Positions 44,626 to 56,415 of a stretch of 64,000 bases of DNA are shown here, piece by piece. A program made the translations under genes and the position numbers. The DNA comes from Henckelia pumila (lineage: Eukaryota > Streptophyta > Magnoliopsida > Lamiales > Gesneriaceae). The stretch covers positions 130,482,930 through 130,546,929 of the forward strand of contig NC_133123.1 of NCBI RefSeq assembly GCF_033568475.1, written 5' to 3'. Under the pieces are notes generated by a model. The model was not told the origin of the DNA and did no database searches. It was given only the letters and a program-made list of their open reading frames with translations. Every line of letters begins with the position of its first letter. Positions within the stretch are counted from its first letter, which is position 1.

Positions 44626-46005
44626 GAGTTATTTGCACCAACCACCCCTGTAAAATATTAAAATTACATACTTCTCCCCTGTGAAATTTTAATAGGCATC
44701 TTCAACCCTAACCTTTTAAAACATTAGCGCACTCGCTCCTTCAGATAAGTGATTGTTGCGCACGCGCCCCTCATACGACTGGGCAAATATTTTGATATTT
44801 TTTTGCACAAAATACCCCTGTGAAATATTAAAAATGCATATTTGACCCCTGTGAAAATAATTTTTAAATCTATTCAACCCATAATACACAATTTTTATTA
44901 AAATCTAATTATAAAATATTTAGCAAACATTTTTTGTTTTATTAATTTTATTTTTAATTTTAAATTTATTATGATTATATAATTGTTTTCTAAAAAAATA
45001 TTTTTATTTTATCTTGTTATCATTATTTTATTAAATTTTTTTCTTGTTTCCAACTTTTTCATTAAAAATGCATTCATAAACGAGATTTAAATACCTAAAA
45101 GTACCAAAATATTAAATCAAAATGATAAATGAATGATAAGTACCAAATATTTTTAATTTTATTTATTTTTATTTTTATTTTTATTTTTAAATTTATAAAT
45201 TTTAATTAATTTATTTTTAAAAAAATTATTATTTTATCTCGTTATCATTATTTTATCAAATCACTTCGTATTTTCAACTTTTCCATTAAACATGATTCAT
45301 AAATAAGGATTTAAATATCTAAAAATACCAAAATATTGAACCAAATGATAAGTTCATGAATGTTACTTTTTCGATTTAGAATTATATAAGCATGTTATTA
45401 TTTTATTATTTATTAAAAATTGTGCAATGCATATTCTCAAAAAATTTAAATTTTAGTTCAATAATATATTGTCCTAAATCGAAAAAACAATATATGTGAC
45501 TTATCAATTTAGTTCAATATTTTGTTACTTGAAATTATTTAAATACTTATTTATGAATGCATGTTTAATGGAAAAATTGGAAATATGAAGTGAATTTAAT
45601 AAAATAATCATAACAGGATAAAGTAATAATATTTTTTAGAAAATAATTAATTAATTATAATACATTTAAAATAAAAAATAAAATTTTAATAAAACAAAAA
45701 ATGTTTTCTAAATATTTATACTTGGATTTTATTAAAAATTTTGTATTATGGGTTAAATAGATTTAAAAATTATTTTCACAGAGGTCAAATATGCATTTTT
45801 AATATTTCACAGGGGTATTTGATGCAAAAAAAATATCAAAATATTTGTCCAGTCGCATGAGGGGCACGTGCGCAACAATCACTCATCTGAAGGGACGAGT
45901 GTGCTAATTTTTTAAAAGGTTAGGGTTGAAGATGCCTATTAAAATTTCATAGGGGAGAAGTGTACATTTTCAATATTTCACAGGGGTGGTTGGTGCAAAT
46001 AACTC
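44626..46005. mobile_element. 1.4-kb foldback element with 10-bp TSD (MULE-like)
   Basis: A near-complete inverted repeat: the left end GAGTTATTTGCACCAACCA pairs with the right end TGGTTGGTGCAAATAACTC, and pairing continues through most of the element to an AT-rich centre near 45300. It is flanked by TAAAATAATT at 44616-44625 and 46006-46015. A long TIR plus a 9-10-bp TSD fits non-autonomous Mutator-like foldbacks. No coding capacity. The TSD is AT-rich but perfect. Confidence 0.8.
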
Positions 46006-46084
46006 TAAAATAATTATATATAATTTCAATAGTTATTTAACTAAAATTTTATTATTTTATTTAATTAAATATAAAATTATAAAA

Positions 46085-46255
46085 TAAATTAATTTAATTA
46101 TTTATTTAAGTAGGGGTATTTTTGTCATTTTTTAGCTTGAAGAGGTGTGTATGCTACAGATCTACAATTACAGGGTTTTTTAGTTCAAAAAATTTTCATA
46201 GAGGGTATTACCAAACCCGAAATTTCACAAGGGTGATACATGCAATTTTTCCTTT
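46085..46255. mobile_element. Half copy of MITE family X
   Basis: Matches the right half of the element at 46362-46687, ending TTTCACAAGGGTGATACATGC. The left half is missing or replaced. Confidence 0.55.
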
Positions 46256-46361
46256 TGTTGGAGATAATTTGAGGGAGGTTAAAAGAAAATGAGCTGGGTT
46301 TGAAGGTATGTTTGTAATAAACTTAATTAAAGTTTCACCAAATTGATTGAAATTTATTTTA

Positions 46362-46687
46362 TAGGAAATTGCATATATCACTCTTGTGAAATCTCGGGTT
46401 TGCTGATAACCCCCTATGAAATTTTTTTAAGCTAATAACCCCCTGTGATTCTAGATTTATAGCATGCACACCCCTTTTGATTAAAAAATGACGAAAATAC
46501 CCTTAACTTTTATGAACTCTTTAATTTATCATTTATTTTATGTAGGGGTAATTTTTTCATTTTTTAGATGAAAAAGGTGTATATGCTACAAATCTAGAAT
46601 CACAGGGGGCTATTAGCTTAAAAAAATTTCATAGGGGGTTATCAGCAAACCCAGGATTTCACAAGGGTGATATATGCAATTTCTCCT
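46362..46687. mobile_element. MITE family X, full copy
   Basis: Palindromic element of about 326 bp. Ends AGGAAATTGCATATATCAC and (reverse complement) AGGAGAAATTGCATATATCA. Flanked by TTATTTTA on both sides (46354-46361 and 46688-46695). Confidence 0.72.
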
Positions 46688-46871
46688 TTATTTTAATTAA
46701 TTGTAATATATGCATATGTATATTGTGCGTTAATTTAATTAACTACAACGTGTGAAGAAAAATTGTCTTGAGTTTTGGTAATGAGTAATGACAAAGTAAA
46801 ATGAACTGATGAGTATTTAAGAAACTAAGCTGATATGGACTAAAGAAGTCAAGCTATTATATGGAATATAT

Positions 46872-47809
46872 AGGAATAAGATCATCACAGTCACAGTGGC
46901 CTAATCACAGCATTGTGTACTGTGGCCTGAAAGGGGTACCGTTTTGGTAAGTGTTGTGATTAGGCCACAATCAAACGGATGACTATAATATTTTTTTAGT
47001 TTTAATAATGATCATGCTACAGCAAAATTCGTATCTAAATATCTTTTAATTATTTTTTTTGTTTAGATTTAATTTTTTAAGTCAAGACATATCATTGAAT
47101 ATTGTATCGGGAGATTTTGGAATAATTAGTTCTGTTTGGACATGTATTATAAAAATATTTTTCGTGTTTTATATAAAAAAAATTAAAGTATAGTTTGGAC
47201 ATAATTTTGGTAAAAAAATTTTGAAAAACATTTTTAAAAAAATGTTAGAATTGAAAAAAAAACATACTACTTTTTAATTGTAAACGTTTTTATAGAATAG
47301 TCATACAAACACATATTTACTCTTAAAACAAATTTAAAATATATTATAAAAAATTTAAATTTTTTAATAAAAAAACATTTTATAAGTATTTATCAAAACA
47401 GAGCCTTAATTATTCAGTATGTTTTTCTAATTTTTAATAGTAATATACTTTGCATGAATAATTTATTGTTTAAAAATAATATATAATTATTATTTCCATT
47501 GACTGTTGTAATTAATTAATTTAGTAAAAAAATTAGAAGAAAATTATACAGGTGAACAATTTAAAAAAATTTCAAACCTTGTATATTGGAATTTGGAGGT
47601 TCTTTCAAAAAAATTGAATGAAAGACAAAAGGAGAGAAAAGCATTTAAAGCACGCAAAAAAAAAAGATTTTAAAACAAAAGTGAATGAAGAATAAGTGGA
47701 GATAAATGGACAAAAAACCCAAAATACTTACCAAAACGGTACCGTTTTCAAGCCACAGCTCGTGGTGTTGTGAAGCCTGTGATTAAGCCACCGTGGAAGA
47801 TCTTGTTCC
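46872..47809. mobile_element. Inverted-repeat element, ~0.94 kb
   Basis: Terminal inverted repeats of about 80 bp with roughly 75-80% match by eye. Both arms contain TAATCACAG and the perfect block GGTACCGTTTTGGTAAG. The interior is AT-rich without ORFs. No clear target duplication, so the class is uncertain. Confidence 0.6.
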
Positions 47810-48595
47810 AAATTAATAGGTTGATTGAAGAACTGAGTCGATAAAAGAAATCAAGATGTTGAAGATAGTTCAAGCTGATACAACTCAATTTTATCCCCAA
47901 CAATTATTTTAGACTAGAGACATTCTCTGTATCGACTACACGCTCGATCTTATAATAATAAAAAAACGACAAGATTGTCAAGATATATTCAGAAAATTCA
48001 AATATTAATGTTGTTGGTTTTCTTTTAAGATAGTGTCTAAATTAAATCATGATATCAATATAGATATGAAATTTTTCCCAACCAATGTCTATTATCAGGT
48101 TGCACGTTTGAGAGACAGATTTAAGATTTCGGCTCTGAAAAAGCATACAAAATACGGACAAAGGATTAAAAAGAGAGAAGACAACAAATCTATTGAATAA
48201 AGATTTCAGTGAACAAATTGTTTAGATATTTGTAGCATTAAAAATTTAATTGGTATGACACCTCTCACTCTGAGTCATGAAAAAGGGAGTAAAAGGTTGG
48301 AATAGGAGGGGGTCAAAAATGCACAAAGTCTCGCCAAAAAAATACACCTTCTCAAATTTGATGGTTCAAATTTCAACCATACGTTGATGCGCATGGTTAT
48401 AGATGCTAAGATGCACTCCTTAGTCCTTATTCTGTCTTTGGTAGAATGTATTTTGAGGAGATTTGGTGGGAAATGGATTTGCAAATAATGTTTTAGTATT
48501 TTGTAAAATAAAATTTTAAAATAAGATTGATATTTGATGACAAAATCATTAAATATATATAACTTACTCATAAATTTCAAGCCTTCTTAAAAAAT
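47810..48595. other. Intergenic, nothing recognised
   Basis: AT-rich sequence. The minus-strand frame at 48275-48580 (101 codons) has no recognisable motif and AT-biased composition; I do not call it a gene. Confidence 0.5.
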
Positions 48596-48865
48596 TGAGA
48601 TAATTACATAAACTATCCTTGTGAAATCATGATATGGCTGAAAACCTCTTATGATTATTAACTTCCTTATGTTTTTAAATTTTGTGCACAAATACCCTTG
48701 AAAACAAGTAAGGACAAGGGGTCGTGCGTGCTCAAACTATGAAAACATAAGGACGTGTTTGCATAAGATTAAAAAATACAGGGAGCTAATAGATCATTCT
48801 TTTTTCATAGAGTTTTTTAACAATCTCGGTATTTCACAGAGATAGTGTATGCAATTTCTTTTTAA
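48596..48865. mobile_element. Diverged copy of MITE family X
   Basis: Shares the terminal pattern (TACATAAACTATCCTTGTGA at the left; TTTCACAGAGATAGTGTATGC at the right) and internal palindromic layout with the copy at 46362. Confidence 0.55.
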
Positions 48866-50600
48866 AATTTTTACAAAATACCATTTATTTAAAATATATA
48901 TTATCAGTTCCACGATTATGTTTTAATTTCTTGCCAAACACTAAAAATAGAATTTCAATTCTGTGTATTTGGAATCCAAACCCAAACTAAAAAATAGAAT
49001 TTCAATTCTATTTATTTGGAACCCAAATCCAAATCCAAACCCAAACCTAAACCTAAACCTAAGCCTTCAATATTTTAACATGGATTTTGATGTGGATCAT
49101 TTAAAGCAATTCTCCAAAAATTTCTCATGGCCTTGCACCTCTCCTATGCATCTAAGCCAACACCCTCTCCATTTCTATGAATCTCGACACACGCTAATGC
49201 CATTTCTATGTTTTCAAGATTATTAAAATTTAGCCAAAAGCATCAGAATTCGTTCAAGAAAACTCATCAAGTATGGCAAAGAAAATGAAAAACGGTCGGT
49301 AAATCTTTCTAGTAGAAAAGGGAATCAGAAGCATTCTTTTCCCCATATAAAATTTAAAAAAGATGCCTTTTATTTTTATGGAGTCATCCACTACAAAAGT
49401 ACACAATCTTTCCTTGAAATTTTAACACCGCCATTCATCAAAGAACATGCTTTCTTGCTCCTATTAATTATAGACAAGTTAATGGGTTGATCCATTATCA
49501 CTAAAAATCACACCCAGGATCACCTTTTTAATTTCTTGTGATATTTTAATTTATATGTAACTGTTACGCTTCGATGTTAAGTTCACACCTGTGTGGCTAC
49601 ACAATGGGTTCCTACATCATCGTTTTACGAAAATGATTAATTTAAGTTTTATAAAAGTTCATTGGAACTCGTTATATATTCATTTTGATTTTTTTTTATT
49701 TTTTCGGGACAGAGTTATCATAATAATTGCTTCCTTTTTGGTTTTTTTTTGTTTGGCCATTTAAATTTATGATATTTTATCTATATTTATGTGCAATAAA
49801 TCAGCTTATTTCATTGAAACACATGTTGGGAACACTATTTTAATAAATGCGGATAATTTTTCCCCACTTCTCTTGCTATTTTTGTTTCCTTTCATAATTA
49901 ATAAGTCAAAAACAAAAGGGATAAGAACAAATCGAGGTGCAATATGGCGGCTAATATTTGCAACATGCATGACATATATGGTTCTGTATGGATTATGAAA
50001 CTAAATAATAGTTGAGTCATGAAGAATTCTTATAAAATGTGTCATAAATGTCAAATGTACTTAAAATGTTGTTCTTGCATAAATGAATGTTGAATGATCC
50101 ATATTCAAAATACGGGTGCTGCCATGCATATAGCACACAACAACATTTACTTCTGAAAGATCGAATATTTGTTGTTTTATTAAAACTATAGTCGATGGTA
50201 ACGATGTAATTCAATCTTTTAAACCACACAACATCAATCAAATACCATGTTTTGATTGCTTTAATTTAATCACATAAATAATTGTTGCATACAGCTTCCT
50301 TTGTCATTTGATCCCTCGCGCAATTACCAGCTAAATTATAAAGCATCAAGTGCTAGCAGCCAAACATGACTTTAGACCCCATGCGAACCGAGATTCCACC
50401 CATCCACATTCTAAGCAAAGAAATATATATATAGATCATATATAACAGCAGTGTGTACAGTAGTAGTAGCCGCCCAAATTTTAAGCATAGATTTTGTCAA
50501 ATCTTTTGTTCTCTCCTGGTCAACTTACACACACTAACCTAACCACTTGCTGGTATTTTCATAATTTAATATTTAATAACACTTTAATGATCACAAATCT
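48866..50600. other. Intergenic / upstream region of the LHT-like gene
   Basis: AT-rich with a short repeat of AACCC/AACCTA type at 49020-49065 (CCAAATCCAAACCCAAAC then CCTAAACCTAAACC). That stretch is too short and irregular to call a telomeric relic. No gene seen. Confidence 0.5.
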
Positions 50601-50620
50601 ATATATGTATATATAGAGTA
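50601..50620 (+). promoter_or_regulatory. Candidate TATA region of the LHT-like gene
   Basis: ATATATGTATATATAGAG lies about 150 bp before the start codon. It is the only strong TATA-like cluster at a plausible distance; other TA-rich runs nearby weaken the call. Confidence 0.35.
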
Positions 50621-50763
50621 CTCCACATTTACCCAAAACAATTTGCTAGCTAGCTAGGGTGGGGGCCGATGCAACACTAGCAAAACAACATTCTTTTATA
50701 TACACATCATATATATATCTCTACCGGTAAAGACCAATTAAGAAAGGCATAACAAAATAAGTA

Positions 50764-53497
50764 ATGGGTGATTTTGCAAATCCTGATGCCGAAACAGGGC
50801 ATAACTCGGCCCCTATAACTCCTCGGCCAGCGTCGGTGGCTCCGACACCGCCAGTCGCCCATACTCCGCAGATCGTGTCTCTCCCTCCGTCGCAATTCCA
50901 CTCGCCGTCGCTGTCTCGGTCGCCGCTCCTTACACCTGGTGGAACCAATAAAAAAACTCCAAGACTTCGTACCCCGCGTTTCATCACTCCATTGGGAAGC
51001 CCTTTGAGAAAAGCACTCAAGCTCACCAAGCTTGATCCTCAGGATGCATGGCTTCCCATCACTGAGTCAAGAAACGGAAACGCCTACTATGCAGCTTACC
51101 ATACTTTGTGCTCTGGGATTGGGATTCAAGCCCTCGTTCTTCCCGTTGCTTTCACCATTCTTGGATGGTAATTCATATATCATGAGTTATTTTTTGGGGA
51201 AAAATTGCATATATCACCTTTGTGGAATTCCATGATACCTAATAATTCATGTGAAAATTTTTTAACTTAATAACCGCTGTGATTTTAAATTTGTAGCCCT
51301 CGACTTTTATGAACTATTTAATTTATCATTTATTTTATGTAGAGGTATTTTCGTCATTTTTTAGCTGAAAAAAGTGTGTATGCTACAAATCTAGAATAAC
51401 AAGAGGTTATTAGATTAAAAAATTTTCAAAAAATTTATTAGCTAACACGGAATTAAGGTGATTTCGGCTTTAAAAAAAAGTTGGACTTGGATTCTCACTG
51501 AAGTTGTGATCTTTTGCAGGACATGGGGTGTGATTTGCTTGACCTTGGCTTTCATATGGCAGCTATACACTTTATATTTACTGGTTCAGCTCCATGAGTC
51601 TCCGGAGACTGGAATCCGATACAGCAGATACATGCAATTAGCCGCTGCCACTTTCGGTGAGCAGGGTTCATTATATTCGTCATGGAATTTGAAAAAAAAA
51701 CATAGATATTGATCATAGTATAATATTGTCCAAATTATTACAGGAGAAAAGCTGTCGAAATTCCTAGCAGCTTTCCCGATCATGTATCTCTCCGGGGGTA
51801 CATGCGTGGCGCTAATAGTGATCGGCGGCTCGACCTCGAAAATGCTCTACCAAACCCTGTGTGCAGGCACATGCACAGCCAAGCCTTTAACAAACGTGGA
51901 GTGGTACTTGGTGTTTACGTGCGGGGCGGTGCTTCTGTCTCAGCTTCCCAACTTGAATTCAATAGCCGGGCTATCGTTGATCGGCTCCCTCACCGCCGTG
52001 GGGTACTGCACCGGAATATGGGGCGTGTCCGTGGGCGAGGGCAGGATGCCCAACGTGTCGTACGATCCAGTGAGGAAAGGCACCGAAATCGGAAGAGTTT
52101 TCGATGTTCTGAACGCACTTGGGATCATTGCTTTCGCTTTCAGAGGACATAATCTCATCCTTGAAATCCAGGTGAGCCCAAATATTTTTTCCATCATTTT
52201 CTTGTTGTGCGAAACAATCAAAGTCCACTGCTGCTTACAAACTAGAAAGTCATTAGTCGTGTGTACTGGTACATTCATGATCAAGAAAATTACCCCAATC
52301 AGTACTGATATATATATATATATATATGAACACAAACTTTAAATTGGTCAAAACTTTTGGCCATTGGCTAAAAGTGGAAAAGTCGCATAATAAAATAAAA
52401 TCGTCAAAGTACTGAAATGCCGTGAAAAGGATCGAAATTCTTGAATCCAAGTAAAATATAATTGACGTTAATTAATTACATGGAACGTAGGCCACCATGC
52501 CTTCCAGCGAGAAGCATCCATCTAGTGTGCCCATGTGGAGAGGCGTCAAATTCGCATATCTGATCGTGGCACTCTGCTTGTTCCCGCTAGCCATCGGCGG
52601 CTATTGGGCTTATGGTCGCATGGTATGTATACACTCACTACTTTATCGGGAAAATTATTTTTTGATCTTTTATGTTTGTCATTTTGCGATTTCAGTCCTT
52701 TATATTTTTAGATTTCAGTTTTAGTCCGCTATCTTTATTTTTTTGGCAATTTTAGTCCTTTTTATCGACGTGGTGCTGACGTGACACCAATTCAGTGCTG
52801 ACGTATACAGTATCACGTAAGCATTTTTTAATAAAAAAAATATCGAAATTGCCAAAATCAAAACATGCAGGACTAAAACTGAAATGTGAAAACATAGAGG
52901 AACAACTCAACTCAAGATCACTCACATACACGAATTAATATAAGATATATAACACTAGTTGAATTTAATCATATCATATATATATATCATATAATGCATT
53001 AATGGCAGATCCCTCCAAATGGTGGTATGCTAGTAGCTGTGTTTGCGTTCCACGGGCGTGATGTTGCGCGATGGGTGCTAGGATTGATAAGTTGTTTCGT
53101 GGTCATCAACGCGTTGAGCTCGTTCCAGATATATGGGATGCCTATGTTCGACATGATGGAATCCCACTACACCATGAGGTTCAAGAAGCCCTGCCCCTGG
53201 TGGCTCAGGGCAATAATACGCGCGATGTTCGGATTCGGGTGCTTCTTCTTTGCTGTGGCGATCCCATTCTTGGGCAGCGTGGCGGGGTTGATAGGAGGGA
53301 TCGCGTTGCCGGTGACTTTGGCGTACCCGTGCTTCATGTGGCTTAAATTGAAGAAGCCGGAGATGTATGGAGTAACATGGTGGTTGAACTGGGGATTGGG
53401 ACTACTGGGAATGGGATTGAGCGTGGTGTTAATCGCTGCGGGTCTTTATGTGGTGATAGATACTGGAGTACAAATTAGCTTCTTCAAGCCTCAGTAA
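50764..53497 (+). CDS. Lysine/histidine transporter-like (LHT8-type) amino-acid permease, 5 exons, 529 aa
   Basis: Exons 50764-51167, 51520-51656, 51744-52171, 52491-52622 and 53009-53497 join in frame with GT-AG borders to 529 residues, near the roughly 520 of plant LHT8-like proteins. The family (AAAP/AUX superfamily) moves neutral or basic amino acids with protons across membranes; substrate and membrane are inferred. The N-terminus is Ser/Pro-rich and cytosolic-like (residues 1-85). The signature [20 protein letters not shown] and then about 10-11 hydrophobic segments follow, including [29 protein letters not shown] and [12 protein letters not shown]. It ends with the soluble tail ISFFKPQ. 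I recognise it by similarity to LHT8/LHT7-type proteins. Introns 1 and 4 carry MITEs. Frame and splice phases all agree. Confidence 0.93.
51199..51465. mobile_element. MITE family X copy in intron 1 of the LHT-like gene
   Basis: Left end ATTGCATATATCACCTTTGTG, interior blocks TTATTTTATGTAG and TATGCTACAAATCTAGAAT as in the copy at 46362, with a degraded right end. Confidence 0.68.
52655..52905. mobile_element. MITE in intron 4 of the LHT-like gene
   Basis: Imperfect inverted repeat with TTTTAGTCC/GGACTAAAA blocks in each arm and a GC-richer centre (GACGTGGTGCTGACGTGAC). It is the same family as the arm at 44440-44557. Target duplication not resolved. Confidence 0.6.
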
Positions 53498-53638
53498 TTA
53501 AGATGCATGCATGATCAGAATCTAGTTAAATTGTTATCAGGGATTGTAATTTTTTTTTTCTTTTCATTTTGTGTCTGATCTTGAGCATTACTATATACTT
53601 GTGATTGTGATTTATGTATTGATATGTGGGTTTTTGTC

Positions 53639-53660
53639 AAAAAAAAAAAAAAAAAAAAGA
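53639..53660 (+). repeat. A-tract after the LHT-like gene 3' region
   Basis: About 20 consecutive A about 140 bp after the stop codon, followed by purine-rich sequence. It may coincide with the 3' end of the transcript; the gene has introns, so this is not a retrocopy tail. Confidence 0.6.
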
Positions 53661-54489
53661 GAAAGAAAAAGAGGAGGGATTTAGAATTATCAGAACTCTT
53701 ACCTAGCTGTCTCCCTCCCGCACTTGGGCCTTGTTGCGCATGCCAACCACAAAAGTGGTGAGTGTAATATACAGAAGAAATTTTATAATACCATCGGTTT
53801 ACTCAATTTTTGTATATTACTGCCATTATTATTACTAAATTTCATATTATTAATTATTATTACTCGAATATAGTACTATTTGTTTTTATTTTTAAAATCT
53901 ACAAAATAATGAGTAACTTGTTTGGTTAACAAATCGGTGAGTTTTTTTATTTCAAACAGTAGACATTCTTATATAAATGTGGATGATTATCCTTAATTGG
54001 AGTTATCCTAGTATATTGGTTGAACAGTATTCTGATATACAACTTTGTATCCTTCACTGACCCAAAATAAAGTTTTTATTATGTTATATTGTTTTTAGGC
54101 AAAAAAAAAAAAAATTAATAATTTGAACAACATGGTGAAAATAGATAAACATAACACGCGTATGACATAATATTGATTGTTATAATTAGATTAAAACAAT
54201 ATGGTGTCACTATAAGTCCTGACAAATTACATTTTAGGGGCGTGTTACGATGAGTTCTGACGCAAGAATTTTTAGCTCATTTTTTTTAAAGATGGAATTA
54301 ATTAAAATTTTATAAGATGTTTTACGCTTCACAAAGGGCTTAATGCTATTATTTAGATAATTTAAGTTTCAATCATTGTTGGTTATAAAACATAGAAAAG
54401 ACAATGTGGATTTAAAAAATATTAATATCATTCTATTTTGTTTATTTAAAATAATGGATAGTAAAAAAAAACATTTATAATTTATTACC
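53661..54489. other. Intergenic, nothing recognised
   Basis: AT-rich DNA without recognisable genes or repeats at this resolution. Confidence 0.5.
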
Positions 54490-55745
54490 TTTTCATTTGT
54501 TGAAGAAATTAAACTATATGGATAAATGCAATCAATTGATAGATATAGCTAATCTTAATCAATTAATTAGATATTCTTCATAAAAGTTTAATGACAAAGT
54601 ATTATGAATATTATTCAATTAGCATAATCTAAATAAATAGTCAATCAACTTGAAAATAAAAAAAAAAACATCAATTAATTATTGTTTAGATATAGCTAAT
54701 ACTTGATTAATTAATTATCAGTTATTTATCTATAGCTAATACTTGATTAATTAATTATCAGTTATTTATCTTAAAAGTTTAGTTAATATTACTCAATTTA
54801 TATAATCTAAATGAATAGTCAAACAATTTAGATATAGCTAATACTTCATTAATGTATTAGATGTTTTTCTTTAAAATTTTATAAACAATTAATAAGTATT
54901 AATATTACTCAATTACTATAATCTAAATAAATAGTCCCTTTCAAAAATAATAATAAATTCCCTCAAAAAAATAATAATAATAAATAAATAAATAGTCAAA
55001 CAACTTAAAAAGAAAAAGTCATCAAATAATTAGTATTTAATGAAAATTATTATTAATATCACTCCATTAATATAATCTAAACAAATAGACAAACAATTTA
55101 GATATAACTGATACTTGATTAATTTATTAGATATTTTCTTAAAATTTTTATAAACAAGAACTAATAGATGTAGCTAATACTTGATTAATTTGTGATATAT
55201 AGTTTTAAAAAAAACATGTATAATTTATCATTTTTTTTAAAATAAATCAAACCATATGAATAAATGCAAGTAATTAATAAATAAAAATAATACTTGATTA
55301 AATATTTTATCTTAAAAGTTCTATAAAAAGAAATATTGTGAATATTATTCAATTCATATAATATAAATAAATAGTCAAACAATTTACATATATGATATAT
55401 CTAATACTTGATTAATTTATTAGATGTTTTTCTTAAAAGCTTTATTAACAACATATTAGGAATATTACTTAATTAGAATAATCTAAATAAATAATCAACT
55501 TGTCTATTACTAGATTAATTTATTAGATATGTTCTTAAAATTTTTATAAACAAAGTTATTAATATTACTCAATTAGTATAATCTAAATAAATAGTCAAAC
55601 AGTTAAGATATAAATAAATATTTTTCTTAAAAATTTCATAAATAAAATATTAAGAATCTTACTCAATTAGTATAATCTAACTAAATAGTCAAACAACTTA
55701 AAAATAAAAATAAATCAATTAATTAGTATTTAGATATAACTAAGA
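54490..55745. repeat. Degenerate AT-rich tandem array, period about 130-150 bp
   Basis: Repeated blocks recur in order: ATATAGCTAATACTTGATTAA, TTATTAGATATTTTTCTTAA, AATATTACTCAATTAGTA, TAATCTAAATAAATAGTCAA. I count about eight or nine degenerate units, some partial or duplicated internally (54690-54770). Confidence 0.72.
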
Positions 55746-55810
55746 TGGTGCACGTGCGCCGCACATAAATGACAACTGCGAAGTACCTACCAAGATGCAG
55801 TTAAACGATA

Positions 55811-56068
55811 CTCTCTCCGTCTCATATATGTTGTCTTATTTTAGTTTTCACATGAATTAAGAAAAATTTATTGGGAAAGTAAATTTTATATAAACTTCCT
55901 ATTTTATCCCTATTTAATGTATTAAAAAATAATTGCACAATTTTCAAGGTGCAGTTAATAGGGGTATATTAGTAAAAAAGTGTAAAAAAATATTACTAAA
56001 TATGGTGTATGACTATATATTTGGGACAAATAAAAAAAAAACGTGAACAATATAATTGGGACGGGCAG
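55811..56068. mobile_element. Stowaway-like (Tc1/mariner) MITE
   Basis: Begins CTCTCTCCGTCTCATAT and ends ATTGGGACGGGCAG, flanked by TA on both sides (55809-55810 and 56069-56070). These are degenerate forms of the common Stowaway terminus CTCCCTCCGTCCC. Confidence 0.65.
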
Positions 56069-56353
56069 TATATATTTAGAGACATAATGAGCAAGGCATG
56101 AAAATCCCATGAATGATAGGAAAAATCACTCAGATGCACCAAACAAACTGGGAAACAAAAAATCATGCGAGACCAATGAGTTTCTGAGAAAGATGGTTAA
56201 CTAAAGGCCATTCTTGTAATGGATGTGAGCATTATTTTAATTTTGACCGTACCATAAGAAGTGGTTCCATGCAAAGAGAGACTGTACGCAAAAATGGTAG
56301 GCTTCAGGAAGAGCCATCTACTTCTTGCCGGCTCGTCTTTTTCCTTTTCTTCG

Positions 56354-56361
56354 TATAAATG
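56354..56361 (+). promoter_or_regulatory. Candidate TATA box of the SKS-like gene
   Basis: GTATAAAT lies about 60 bp before the start codon, predicting a short leader. A second TATAAATC lies only about 12 bp before the ATG and is too close. Confidence 0.35.
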
Positions 56362-56415
56362 TAACTCCCTCCAGTCCTCTTCCATTTCCATTCACAGTCC
56401 ATATAAATCTTCTTC

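Noticed and set aside
48275..48580. Minus-strand gene of 101 codons
   Set aside because: No recognisable motif, AT-biased composition and no splice or promoter support.
49020..49065. Interstitial telomere repeat
   Set aside because: Only a few AACCC/AACCTA units, irregular and not the plant TTTAGGG unit.
53639..53660. A-tract as evidence of a retrocopied LHT-like gene
   Set aside because: The gene has four introns with correct splice sites, so it is not a retrocopy.
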